Virus record (IMG/VR): IMGVR_UViG_3300047179_000012
Location: 1-35,266 of that record
Origin: a virus
DNA length: 35,266 bases
Strand: one strand, 5' to 3'
Shown here: piece by piece, positions 22,501 through 29,399 of the stretch
Layout of the letters: each line of letters begins with the position of its first letter
How positions within the stretch are numbered: the first letter of the stretch is position 1
Notes under the pieces: generated by a model
Told to the model about the DNA's origin: nothing
Seen by the model: the letters and a program-made list of their open reading frames with translations, nothing else
Database searches by the model: none
Program-made: the position numbers and the translations under genes

Positions 22501-22601
22501 GTTGGGGATGCGTTCGTGATCGCCGCCGCCGCGCCGAGGCCTGCGAAACCCCTCAGCCCCATCGTCCGGTCTGGCTGGATTTTGTAGATCGTCTCTGGCA
22601 T
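19575..22601 (-). CDS. Large tail protein with TIM-barrel-like domain and inserted E1-FCCH-like module
   Basis: A 1008-residue protein. Residues about 100-240 contain a beta-rich tail module (GETAAAVAAALASQINASYY, SGADITITASP) seen in many phage tail proteins. From about 450 on it reads like a glycoside-hydrolase-type (beta/alpha) barrel: RLMWMMEKLGFTGPIDEYVG, AITAALSMELVN, LQLGEFLWWYFAQ and AKFEVLYPYDV, with Glu or Asp at strand ends. The barrel is interrupted near 740-805 by THGL-type sequence (TEAHGLATGNVVSISGV, HFTLNGSSGNGAYTSGG) resembling the E1 FCCH module often found in tail proteins. Proteins called non-contractile tail sheath with a TIM barrel are the nearest thing I recall. It could be a tailspike or tail sheath-like protein that binds or cuts surface glycans; active-site residues cannot be fixed by eye. 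Confidence 0.7.
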   Translation of the reverse strand: MPETIYKIQPDRTMGLRGFAGLGAAAAITNASPTGFTVSGVFRDSADFAVVVIWDRDDFWGHPRLKYLPDANLAGLVLSFDLTYTGCQPIDSPKYATIDWPYLDVSLVNGTSVKVPLFSHATQAGGTYTKATGTFTISTPGAVAYDRVTLWFLNTAFDYIATGGETAAAVAAALASQINASYYGGSFSLSATVSGADITITASPAGYDGNMIRMYSIAKNTNLTATAEVEFSGGSSAATWAISLDLTTVLTALGGNDQVRQMWLTFAPALVDSAAYTATNWTAVFSSWAVADPHGIRALKVAGPGSVRIEETDSWVTLHGSGWSSTAVGGFYSQGFAAVTSQTGDSVTVEYYCQEPHDLWLGTALYVDRGVISCAVDGAAAVTQDCYLDDSLGVPILTRVKFASGLSAGKHTAVLTLTATPNTAAVGNYFYFDFLEAVVGSGVPDAPGTYATSAPAIDYDTQHGYQLPPARLMWMMEKLGFTGPIDEYVGVFWWNQRAVTGATFPSVQVVIMGTFNVGDQIFLDIGGQTVGKTVFPADTLATIGNHFVYFINETYSGVWAAATSTAGIITITARSPAAAYAYTFSVSTSNAGGTGPAAGTCTYTGGLTGGNLGTWIIDPSQTPALNAAAAAWHADLFALCAASGQAITAALSMELVNTPDDPATGQVWAARFLNGDAVVTATGFGGLNSTQCAPMASNFLAYQKACYLHLAQLQHAAGLTPDLQLGEFLWWYFAQANLVPVGYASYTAPISIGTTEAHGLATGNVVSISGVLGCTAANGTWTVTVTGSTHFTLNGSSGNGAYTSGGLVTGGGMAYYDAETAAAAVGTLGRSLASFWSPSSDPAINGSVDANFLVNRLANHVAAIITAVKTVYSGAKFEVLYPYDVNYPSVYGMYALGGRLNAYVNTPAAWKSPGGPLTRIKIEALDFGSGTRSLDLVSQAVSLAQGWGWPSASVRYLFPVFNGGCPYLYEQQLAEAVDVAAVTPFAMDHVCLFGWDLSVKLIPGAQEL

Positions 22602-22604
22602 GTC

Positions 22605-23054
22605 TCACGGTTGCAACTGAACGGTGAGGTCCGAGCCCGGAAAGGTCGTCCCGACCGTCGTGATGTCGATCGTGAGGAGATCGCCCGCGCTCACACTCCC
22701 GCTCGAAAGCGTCACGCTCCCCGATGTCGCGCCGGCGGCGATCGTCACCGTCCCGATCGCGTTTCCCGCGTCTCGCACAATCACGTTGATCGCCGCGCCC
22801 GTCGGCGCCTGTTTCACCAGCGCCACCGCGGTCGAGAACGTCAGCGCGTCCGGAGCCTGGATCAGCGGAGCCGCGTTCGAGCGGATGCCGATCGTTCCCG
22901 GCACAGTGAAGAGCAGCGAACCGCCGCCGGTCTCTGTCGAGCTGCCCGTCAGCGCCGCCGCGAGAGCGGAAAAGAACAGCACCCAAGGGCGCGTCATGTT
23001 GCCGTTCCCGTCGTACATCTGCGTGCTGAAGAGCGCCGAGGAAACGCTGGCCAT
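22605..23054 (-). CDS. Small tail/neck protein in the P22 needle (gene 26) position
   Basis: A 149-residue protein overlapping the gp10 stop (TAATG). The start includes YDGNGNMTRPWVLFFSALAA, a pattern I remember from short proteins after gp10 in podoviruses. The rest is a beta-rich, Gly/Thr/Val domain (VTIAAGATSGSVTLSSGSVS) resembling the beta modules in phage tail fibres. P22 gp26 is a coiled-coil needle; this protein has no such coil, so it fills the slot with a different fold. A tail plug or fibre role is inferred. Confidence 0.65.
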   Translation of the reverse strand: MASVSSALFSTQMYDGNGNMTRPWVLFFSALAAALTGSSTETGGGSLLFTVPGTIGIRSNAAPLIQAPDALTFSTAVALVKQAPTGAAINVIVRDAGNAIGTVTIAAGATSGSVTLSSGSVSAGDLLTIDITTVGTTFPGSDLTVQLQP

Positions 23055-24742
23055 TAGGTCGTCCCCCCGATGGTATCGACGTAAGCATTGATCAGCGCCA
23101 CTTTCACCGCCGCCGTGATCGTCACGCGCAAGACCCGCGCCCGCGACTTGCCCAGGCGCCGCCAATCGTACTGCGCCAACGCGCCGGCCACGTTCGATGT
23201 CGTCGTCGCCGCGCCGAGGAAGGTGTTCGCGCCATCGTCGGACCAGTCGAGTTGCGGATTCAACGCTCCGCTATTCTCCGCATCCAACCGAAAGCGGCCG
23301 AAGAATGTCCACTTGTTTTCGTCGCTGATATACGGCGCCGCCCGCACCCGCGTAATCGGCGTCCCGGCATCGTCGAAAAAATGATGGTCCTGTGTGTAGA
23401 TTCCCCCGCCGAGCGATCCGACGTAATGAGCGCCGAAAACGTAAGCGTGCCACCGCCCCAGAATCGGAGCCTGCGCTCCGCTGATCAAGGAGCCCTCCTG
23501 ATGCCACACGTTTTCGGTCCCGTCATAGACCCATGTCGTGAGCCCGGCCGGGAAATGTACCTTCAAGAAAAAATGCCCGCCGATCTGCATGGCATAGCAG
23601 GAGACATCCGTCAGCTCGTTATAGTCGCCCCAGATCGACTCCAGAGCATGGGTCGAAATCCGCGTCGGCACCAGACCCGTCGCGTACCACGCCGCCACCT
23701 TGCCGCGGGCATCCGCTCCGATCCACGCGACGCCCTGCAGGAAGGACGCGCCCGCCCAGGGCGAAACGATGCCGACCGGGATCAGGCCGCCGGTCACGCG
23801 CGAAAACGGATTCGCCGGTGGAGCCGCGCCCGTGTCCTGCCACACTTCCGTCGTGTTGTCCCCGAACAGCCAAATCAGTTCGTGATCGCAGATCATCGCG
23901 ACAATGTGATCCGGAGCGCCCTGCTTCGCGCAGAACGACAGCGGTGACCATTGCGTCCCGTCGTTGATCGCGGAATAGAAAAACAGATTGCTATAGGGCT
24001 TCACCGCGAAGAAATAGCCGTCCATGAAGCCGCCCGACCGGGCGGTCAGCGCCGTCGTGGAATCCGACGTCGCCGTGTAGGTCACGTTGCTGGCGGTCGC
24101 GGCCGCGTATGAGGCGGTCAGGTCGATGTTGAAGTTGTCGACGAACGTCCCCACGGTGTAAGCGACGTAATTGATTTCGATCGTCTGGCCGACCAGGTCC
24201 GCGCTGAACTCCGTGCCGCTGGCCCACACGACGCCCGAGCTGCCGTTCATCACATTCACCGTCCCGGCATATTGCGCGGCTGCGAAATAGATCTTTTGCG
24301 CGTTCGCGCCATTCGCGGCGCCCCCCCCGTCGAGATAGGTGTTCCCCGCGGAGATGACAAAGACCTGATTCGCCGAGAGCCCTTCCGCGGTCGTCGCCGC
24401 ATTGACGAAAATCTGTGCGGGCAGGCCGTCGTTACCGACGTCGCCCCGGTCGGTACCGCCCACAACGCCGCCCGTGGCGTTCACCTCGACCAACTTCGAA
24501 CCCGCCACGACGAACAGCCGGCCGCCGCCGTCGTAGTATTCCGAGCCCACCTGCAACATCGCGCGAATGGCGCCCTGTGACAGCGTCGCCTCAAGGTTCA
24601 GTCCCGGCGTCCCCAGCAGCATGGCTTTCGACTTGCCCGCGCCGCTCTCATCCGTTTCCAGATAGAGGTTGTAACAGGTCTGCGCATCCTCGTTCAGCGA
24701 AGGGGCCTGGTAACTGCCGCCGATGAAGTTGAATTGAGCCAT
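23054..24742 (-). CDS. gp10-like tail accessory / packaged-DNA stabilisation protein
   Basis: A 562-residue protein whose N-terminus (FIGGSYQAPSLNEDAQTCYN, LLGTPGLNLEA) is the recognisable start of the P22 gp10 family. P22 gp10 is 472 residues and forms the hexameric hub that closes the portal channel and holds the needle. The extra length here includes a beta module at about 165-230 (SADLVGQTIEINYVAYTVG). The C-terminal half has the expected Trp-rich strand repeats (IWLFGDNTTEVWQDTG). It is followed directly by the needle-slot gene and preceded by the two gp4-like adaptors. Confidence 0.87.
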   Translation of the reverse strand: MAQFNFIGGSYQAPSLNEDAQTCYNLYLETDESGAGKSKAMLLGTPGLNLEATLSQGAIRAMLQVGSEYYDGGGRLFVVAGSKLVEVNATGGVVGGTDRGDVGNDGLPAQIFVNAATTAEGLSANQVFVISAGNTYLDGGGAANGANAQKIYFAAAQYAGTVNVMNGSSGVVWASGTEFSADLVGQTIEINYVAYTVGTFVDNFNIDLTASYAAATASNVTYTATSDSTTALTARSGGFMDGYFFAVKPYSNLFFYSAINDGTQWSPLSFCAKQGAPDHIVAMICDHELIWLFGDNTTEVWQDTGAAPPANPFSRVTGGLIPVGIVSPWAGASFLQGVAWIGADARGKVAAWYATGLVPTRISTHALESIWGDYNELTDVSCYAMQIGGHFFLKVHFPAGLTTWVYDGTENVWHQEGSLISGAQAPILGRWHAYVFGAHYVGSLGGGIYTQDHHFFDDAGTPITRVRAAPYISDENKWTFFGRFRLDAENSGALNPQLDWSDDGANTFLGAATTTSNVAGALAQYDWRRLGKSRARVLRVTITAAVKVALINAYVDTIGGTT

Positions 24743-24746
24743 CGGG

Positions 24747-25493
24747 TTAGTACCAGCCAGTGAGGATGTTCGGATAGTTCGGAACGTCGAGCTGCGGGCC
24801 CAGAATCGCCGGATCGCAGACCATCACCGGATTCGGCAGGTTCAGGTTTTGGATCGCTGCCTTGGTCATGTCCGCGGTCTTCTCGATGCGCTCGTAGAGC
24901 GGCGGATGCTTCTGCGCGATCGCGAACGCCGGAGCCATCTCGACCGCCAGGGCATACTTCAGCGCCCGCTTATACGCGGGCGGGAGGCTGTAGGTTGTCG
25001 TCAGATCAGCGAACGCCGAAAGCGTCTGCCAGACGTAAAACTCCACCGAGCACGACGCCGAAGGATAGGGCAGAAACGAGACATTCCGCGACGGAAACGC
25101 ATCGTCGATGTAGGCCTGTGTCGGGATCGGCGAGTTGACCGTCTGGAGGCGGACGGAAGCCCATTGGCGTTGGTCAAGAAGCTGAATCGGGAGATGTAGC
25201 GTTTCGCCGCCGGTCGTGTACAACAGGTTCGCCCATTCGATCCTCACCGGCCGGGCCGCGTTGAAATTCGCTCCCGGTCCCCAAGTGTACGTCTGTTGTC
25301 CGGGCGTGAGCGCAAAGCTCACAACGGGCGTGTCGTAGACCGTCAGCTTCTCAATGTTCCACGTCTCGATGACGTCATTCAGACCGTCTAGTGCGTCGTT
25401 GAGCTGGTCCGGATTCGGACCCATACCGGCGCGGAGCACTCCCAGCAGACGGAGCGCTTCATACGCCAGGGAGGTTGCGCTCACGCTGGCCAT
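24747..25493 (-). CDS. gp4-like head-tail adaptor, second copy
   Basis: A 248-residue protein of the P22 gp4 tail-accessory type. It has an N-terminal helical part (LAYEALRLLGVLRAGMGPNP, ALDGLNDVIETWN), a strand with LTPGQQTYTWG, a central segment (RPVRIEWANLLY) and a C-terminal helical domain (LPPAYKRALKYALAVEMAPA). P22 gp4 (166 aa) docks twelve copies onto the portal. This copy is longer and follows another gene of the same architecture directly, suggesting tandem duplication and division of labour. Confidence 0.8.
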   Translation of the reverse strand: MASVSATSLAYEALRLLGVLRAGMGPNPDQLNDALDGLNDVIETWNIEKLTVYDTPVVSFALTPGQQTYTWGPGANFNAARPVRIEWANLLYTTGGETLHLPIQLLDQRQWASVRLQTVNSPIPTQAYIDDAFPSRNVSFLPYPSASCSVEFYVWQTLSAFADLTTTYSLPPAYKRALKYALAVEMAPAFAIAQKHPPLYERIEKTADMTKAAIQNLNLPNPVMVCDPAILGPQLDVPNYPNILTGWY

Positions 25494-26162
25494 TTACTGA
25501 GCGCCTCCCGATCCGGAGACGGGCGGGATTTCGAGCTCGCTCTTCCCCGCCTCGTTCGAAGCGAGCAGCATCTTCAGGGCGGCTTTCGTCTGTTGTGCGG
25601 TCGCGAGGACGGCGCCGTCGACGGCGCGGCCATATTGCGGCGCCACCAGCACGGCCAGGTTGTACATGACGGCCATCGAGTAGGCTTCCGGCATCGAGAA
25701 CGTCGTCGTCTCGCTCGCCAGGGTGGCCAGGTCGGTCGTCTGGTACAGGTTCACCGAAGCGGTCGTCGAATTCGGCACTGGCGCCACGTGGAGCGTCGCC
25801 GTCGGATAGCCGTAATCGCAATAAATGCGCTTCATGTGGGCGCTGACGTCGGTCTTATCCGGCGCCGCGGCCCAGGCCTGCGGGCCCACCACTTCGAGCG
25901 GAAAGTTCATCGTCCCGACCAGCAGCTCCGCCGCCAGAATTTTCACGGGCCTGGTGGCGAGCGTATAGTTCCCCGTGTTGGCGGTCATCGAGACGTTCTG
26001 TGTCGTCGTCGCGAAGACGAGCAGCTCCTCGGCGCTCCACGAATCGAGCATCTGCTGGAGCAGCGTGAGCCCATCGGAAGCTTCGGAGGTGGACGGCGTT
26101 TCACCCGAGGCGATCGCGCCGATCAGCCGCAACGCGCCATTGACCAGGTCTTGGGCCTGCAC
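25494..26162 (-). CDS. gp4-like head-tail adaptor, first copy
   Basis: A 222-residue protein from a GTG at 26162, with the same order of elements as the next gene: LVNGALRLIGAIASGETPST, LTLLQQMLDSWSAEELLVF, an ANTGNYTLATRPVKI strand segment and a C-terminal helix MPEAYSMAVMYNLAVLVAPQ. This matches the gp4 family, which extends the portal and binds the tail hub. The C-terminal end is Gly/Ser-rich and probably flexible. It abuts the 63-aa gene upstream with no gap. Confidence 0.8.
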   Translation of the reverse strand: MQAQDLVNGALRLIGAIASGETPSTSEASDGLTLLQQMLDSWSAEELLVFATTTQNVSMTANTGNYTLATRPVKILAAELLVGTMNFPLEVVGPQAWAAAPDKTDVSAHMKRIYCDYGYPTATLHVAPVPNSTTASVNLYQTTDLATLASETTTFSMPEAYSMAVMYNLAVLVAPQYGRAVDGAVLATAQQTKAALKMLLASNEAGKSELEIPPVSGSGGAQ

Positions 26163-26354
26163 TTATTTTTTACCCTTCGTCTTGACTTTGGCGGCGGGGA
26201 CTTGCGCCGGGAGATCTGGTTCCGCGACGATCTGCGAGGGATGATCGACCCACCCGGCATCGCGATGCGCGGCTTCGTCTTCATGCGCGCAGTCGCGCAC
26301 GATGAACGGCTTTTCGGTGGCGTGATAACGCCATTTCGGATATTCGGGGTGCAT
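26163..26354 (-). CDS. Small conserved phage protein between coat and adaptor genes
   Basis: A 63-residue protein; the ATG 26354 is chosen because AGGAG lies seven bases upstream, on the far side of a stable hairpin. The start PEYPKWRYHATEKPFIV, then EAAHRDAGWVDHP, is a pattern I recall from short proteins encoded in phage head operons. The tail is Lys/Ala/Pro-rich (AKVKTKGKK). The function is unknown; a small head-completion or DNA-contact protein is possible. Confidence 0.65.
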   Translation of the reverse strand: MHPEYPKWRYHATEKPFIVRDCAHEDEAAHRDAGWVDHPSQIVAEPDLPAQVPAAKVKTKGKK

Positions 26355-26370
26355 ATTTCTCCTGGAAATA

Positions 26371-26395
26371 GGGGGCGCTCGTTTCGAGCGCCCCC
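26371..26395 (-). other. 11-bp perfect hairpin between head and tail gene groups
   Basis: GGGGGCGCTCG and CGAGCGCCCCC pair perfectly around a 3-base loop. On the minus strand it is followed only by TATTTCC, a poor U-tract. It lies between the coat/decoration genes and the adaptor genes, directly before a ribosome site. It could partially terminate transcription or protect the 3' end of the abundant coat message. Confidence 0.65.
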
Positions 26396-26401
26396 GCGTC
26401 A

Positions 26402-27118
26402 TCAGTACGACGGGTAAAACTTCGCGGTCACGGGATCGTAAACGAAGGTGATCGGCTTGCCGACCACCGCCGTCGAACCGAGCGCGATGTTATTCGCGCT
26501 CGTCGTCGTGAACGTCCCATCCGGAATCACCGTGAACGAGCCATAGGCGAAACCGAGCGGGATATTGAAGCCGGTGACGGCTGCCGTTCCGGTCACATGG
26601 AACAACGGACCGGAAGGCGTAATCAGACCGGCCGCCGATGCGACCGCGGCGGTCACATTGGGCGTTTGCAGGTCGTTCTGCCAACCGGCGACCCAGGTCC
26701 CGGTGACGCTGGAACAGAGGTATTGAGCGGCGGTCGCGATGTTGACCCAGGGAGTGACGGGCGTCTGAGACACCGTGCATGTCCCTGTGGGCGCATAGCT
26801 GAAGAATGCGCTGGGAACTCCGGCGAGGACCATCGCGCCGCTGGCGTGAGCCACGGCGGCGGTGCCGCTTTCGCCCCGCGATACCTGCACCTGCGTGCCG
26901 TTGACCGCGAGAACATACATAGCTTCCTTATCGACGAAGAGCAGCGTTCCCGGCGTCGAGGTGATCCCGGTTGCGCTGGCTACGGTGACGAGCTGAGCCA
27001 CGTTTGAGATCGAGTAAGTGAGTGAGGTTTGCGTCAGCGTCACGGATTGTCCGTAAGAAACGCTGAGGGCAAACAGGGCCGCGCATACGAATGAGATGGA
27101 TCGTTTCAGTGAGTTCAT
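26402..27118 (-). CDS. Signal-peptide protein after the coat gene, candidate decoration/surface protein
   Basis: The start is placed at ATG 27118, with AAGGGG upstream, although the frame runs on into the coat gene. Residues 1-25 are a Sec-type signal peptide (NSLKRSISFVCAALFALSVS, then YGQS). The domain that follows (about 26-150) has GTLLFVDKEAMYVLAVNGTQ and VQVSRGESGTAAVAHASGAM, and resembles the N-terminal domain of the GH172-like protein encoded at 29400-30962; a 24-residue core is about half identical. The C-terminal 90 residues are beta-rich (VTGFNIPLGFAYGSFTVIP). The position after the coat gene suggests a capsid decoration protein, but a cleavable signal peptide argues for export. 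Both ideas are inference. Confidence 0.7.
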   Translation of the reverse strand: MNSLKRSISFVCAALFALSVSYGQSVTLTQTSLTYSISNVAQLVTVASATGITSTPGTLLFVDKEAMYVLAVNGTQVQVSRGESGTAAVAHASGAMVLAGVPSAFFSYAPTGTCTVSQTPVTPWVNIATAAQYLCSSVTGTWVAGWQNDLQTPNVTAAVASAAGLITPSGPLFHVTGTAAVTGFNIPLGFAYGSFTVIPDGTFTTTSANNIALGSTAVVGKPITFVYDPVTAKFYPSY

Positions 27119-27146
27119 GATTTTTCCCCTTGTCGAAATCCGCGCC

Positions 27147-28394
27147 TTAGAGGCTGACCATTCTGCACGCCAATTGCGGGTAGACCACGCCGAACGCGAA
27201 CAGCACGTCGAAGCGGTTGATGAACACGTTGTCTTTGCCCTGGAACTGGCGCACGAAACGGAGCTGCACGCCGGTTTCGGGATCGGTCGCCTGATAAGCA
27301 ATGTCGGTCGATCCGGTCGGGAGTTCCTGGCGCAGGCCTGCGAAGGTGAACGCGTTGGAATGATAGCCGAGGCAATTGGCATAGGTCGCTCCCGAGAGAG
27401 CGCCCTGTCCCGCGGCGGCGGTGTTGTAGACGCTGATCAATGCGCCGGAAGCGGGTACGGTGTCCGTGGTCGCAAATTGCGCCGGAGCCGCTACGATCGA
27501 GGGCGAGATCGGAATTGTCGCGTTGCCCGCGCCGTCAGAGTACACGTCGGCGGTCACGACGAAATTCCGAAGGCTACCATAGGTCTGCCGGGTCATCGGG
27601 TTGACGGCATTCACGCCGGCAATCTGGATAATGTCGCCCTTCTTCAGGCGCAGACCGGCCGCGGCGGTCCAGCCGTTAGTCACAAGGGAATTGCCGCTCT
27701 GGTTCGATCCGTTGATGACGGGCGTTCCGCCCAGGGTGCCGATGGTGTGCTGCCAGAGGTTCTGTGTCTGGTACCAATCGAAGCCCAGGGTTTCCTTCGC
27801 GAGGACGCCGCGCTCGTACTGCTTGCCGATCTTGGTCGACGGGTTGAAGAGTCCGCTCAAAGCCGGAACCAGCGAAACATTCGTGTTCGGCGTGATGAGC
27901 ATCCGGCGGGTGTCGTCATCCGGTCCGCCTTCATTGGTGATGTAGGCGTTGGCTTGCAGCGGAACGGTTGCGGTGGCCACACCGCTGCCCACTGTGCCGA
28001 CATAGTTGGCGACGCCCTGGTAGGCGATCTGGAGGCAGGCGCGCTCGATGTTATTCACAAGCTGAGCCATTGCGGGCGCGAGGACTTTCTTCTTGATGTC
28101 GTCCAGATACAGCGTGATGTCGGTCGAGGGAAGATCCACATCGACGCCCGCAAGCGGTTGGACCGTCACGGGGACGCTGGTCGCGTTGTAGCCTTCGGGC
28201 TGATACCCTTCGCCGGTCCGGCCGACATAGCGGGCGGGCAGGCTGACGTTTACCGTCTGGCCGGCCTTCATGCCGGTCTTGCCGAAAAGGTGCTCGTTAT
28301 CGCGGTTGCAGCCCTTGAGGAAGACCGTTTTGTTCTTCAGGATGCGCATGGCTTCGTTCGTGAAGATCTGCCACGGCTGATATTGATTAGGCAC
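27147..28394 (-). CDS. Major capsid (coat) protein, P22 gp5 family
   Basis: A 415-residue protein from a GTG at 28394 with AGGAG upstream. It matches the P22 coat family in size (gp5 is 430 aa) and pattern: YQPWQIFTNEAMRILKNKTV, LFGKTGMKAGQTVNVSLPAR, VDLPSTDITLYLDDIKKKVL and MAQLVNNIERACLQIAY. These form an HK97-like fold with an extra inserted domain in P22. It lies directly after the scaffold gene, as in P22, and ahead of the signal-peptide protein. It should be the most abundant virion protein. Confidence 0.9.
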   Translation of the reverse strand: MPNQYQPWQIFTNEAMRILKNKTVFLKGCNRDNEHLFGKTGMKAGQTVNVSLPARYVGRTGEGYQPEGYNATSVPVTVQPLAGVDVDLPSTDITLYLDDIKKKVLAPAMAQLVNNIERACLQIAYQGVANYVGTVGSGVATATVPLQANAYITNEGGPDDDTRRMLITPNTNVSLVPALSGLFNPSTKIGKQYERGVLAKETLGFDWYQTQNLWQHTIGTLGGTPVINGSNQSGNSLVTNGWTAAAGLRLKKGDIIQIAGVNAVNPMTRQTYGSLRNFVVTADVYSDGAGNATIPISPSIVAAPAQFATTDTVPASGALISVYNTAAAGQGALSGATYANCLGYHSNAFTFAGLRQELPTGSTDIAYQATDPETGVQLRFVRQFQGKDNVFINRFDVLFAFGVVYPQLACRMVSL

Positions 28395-28476
28395 GTTTGT
28401 CTTGCTCCTCGCGCCTCACGGCGCTAGTTTTGGTTTGGGGTGGGCTGTCTACCTCGCGGCCGTCAGCCCAACGGGA

Positions 28477-29319
28477 TCAGTCGCCGCGGTCGTGGGCTTC
28501 TTTCCGGTCCTTCCACTTCGACCACTTCGCGAAGTCGGACGGGTCCGGTTCCTTCCCCAAGTCATTTGCGGAACTGCCGCTCACGACCTTGGCGGGGCGA
28601 GGTGCCCTGCTCACGGCTGGTTTTTTCTCAGGAGGCTCCTCGGAAGCGGCGACTTTGTCTTCGATCTTTCCCAGCTCCCGCGCTTGCGAAAGGGGCGAAA
28701 GCTTCGAAATGCGCTTCGCTTCTTCGGGGTTTGACGCCAGATAGTGCACGACATCGGGACCATGTTCCATCTCGAATATCGTCTGCTGCATATGCGGCGT
28801 AACCGGAACGTCGGTCGCTTCGTTTACGACTTCGTCCCAGTCCTCGTAACGCGTTTTCGCGTCCGCGATGCGCTTCTGCCATTCGGTCTGGCTCTGCTTC
28901 GTCTTCTCGACCTGCGCCTTCTTCTGTTCGCGTTGTTCCGCTTTCCAGTCGGCCAGTGCCTCGACGAAATCCTCGTAGGTCTCGAAGCTAGCGAGCTGCG
29001 GTTTTCCGGGCGGCGTCGCGACTGCCGGTTTTGCCTCGGGCTTTGCCTTTTCGGGCTCGGCCGCCGCGCTTGGCTTTTGGGCTAGCTGCGTTTCGAGGTC
29101 GCGAATTTTTCCCGTTAATTTCCGGAATCGCTTCTTTAAGCCTTTCGGTAGGTCTTTGTCGTCTTCGTCTTCGTCGCCGCCCTTGGCGGCTTCCTGAACA
29201 ACTTCCGGTTCCGAGGCCGGCGCAGTTTCCACCTCTCCCGCAGAGGCGGGCGAGGCTTCGGGTGTGGCTTCCCATTGCTGGAAATCCGTTAATTTCGGTG
29301 CAACTATCTCTTCAGTCAA
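28477..29319 (-). CDS. Scaffolding protein
   Basis: A 280-residue protein; a TTG at 29319 with GAGGAAA upstream is the likely start (no nearby ATG). It shows the usual scaffold layout. The N-terminus is acidic and disordered (EVETAPASEPEVVQEA, DEDEDDKDL). A helical, Lys-rich coil (LKKRFRKLTGKIRDLETQLA) and a long charged helical region follow, and the end is short and basic (FAKWSKWKDRKEAHDRGD) like the coat-binding tail of P22 gp8. Length and position match gp8 (303 aa). It would direct coat assembly and leave the procapsid before packaging. Confidence 0.85.
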   Translation of the reverse strand: MTEEIVAPKLTDFQQWEATPEASPASAGEVETAPASEPEVVQEAAKGGDEDEDDKDLPKGLKKRFRKLTGKIRDLETQLAQKPSAAAEPEKAKPEAKPAVATPPGKPQLASFETYEDFVEALADWKAEQREQKKAQVEKTKQSQTEWQKRIADAKTRYEDWDEVVNEATDVPVTPHMQQTIFEMEHGPDVVHYLASNPEEAKRISKLSPLSQARELGKIEDKVAASEEPPEKKPAVSRAPRPAKVVSGSSANDLGKEPDPSDFAKWSKWKDRKEAHDRGD

Positions 29320-29399
29320 GGTTGTTTCCTCGTGTACTCGGCGTTCTGGAGGCCCACCGATGGGCCGTTCTCTTATGTAGTCGCCGTTCGCGTTCCCGA
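29320..29399 (-). promoter_or_regulatory. Scaffold leader with tetraloop hairpin and shared element
   Basis: This 80-base gap holds a perfect 6-bp hairpin, GGCCCA/TGGGCC (29351-29356/29361-29366). It also holds a 19-base element (29372-29390) matching 16 of 19 bases at 19550-19568, which sits at the start of the gp14-like gene. A transcription or translation control site is possible; no strong promoter is seen. Confidence 0.4.

Noticed and set aside
21828-23057. Plus-strand 409-codon open frame
   Set aside because: It is antisense to the tail and needle-slot genes, very rich in Arg, with no motif; it is a product of high GC third positions.
27119-27382. Longer start for the signal-peptide protein after the coat gene
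   Set aside because: The extension reads through the coat gene end; ATG 27118 has AAGGGG upstream and opens directly onto a signal peptide.
27096-28427. Plus-strand 443-codon open frame
   Set aside because: It is antisense to the coat gene; the coat protein matches a known family and has a ribosome site.
28442-28469. GGGCTG/CAGCCC inverted repeat between coat and scaffold genes
   Set aside because: The 6-bp stem with a 16-base loop and no T-tract is too weak to call a terminator or structured element.
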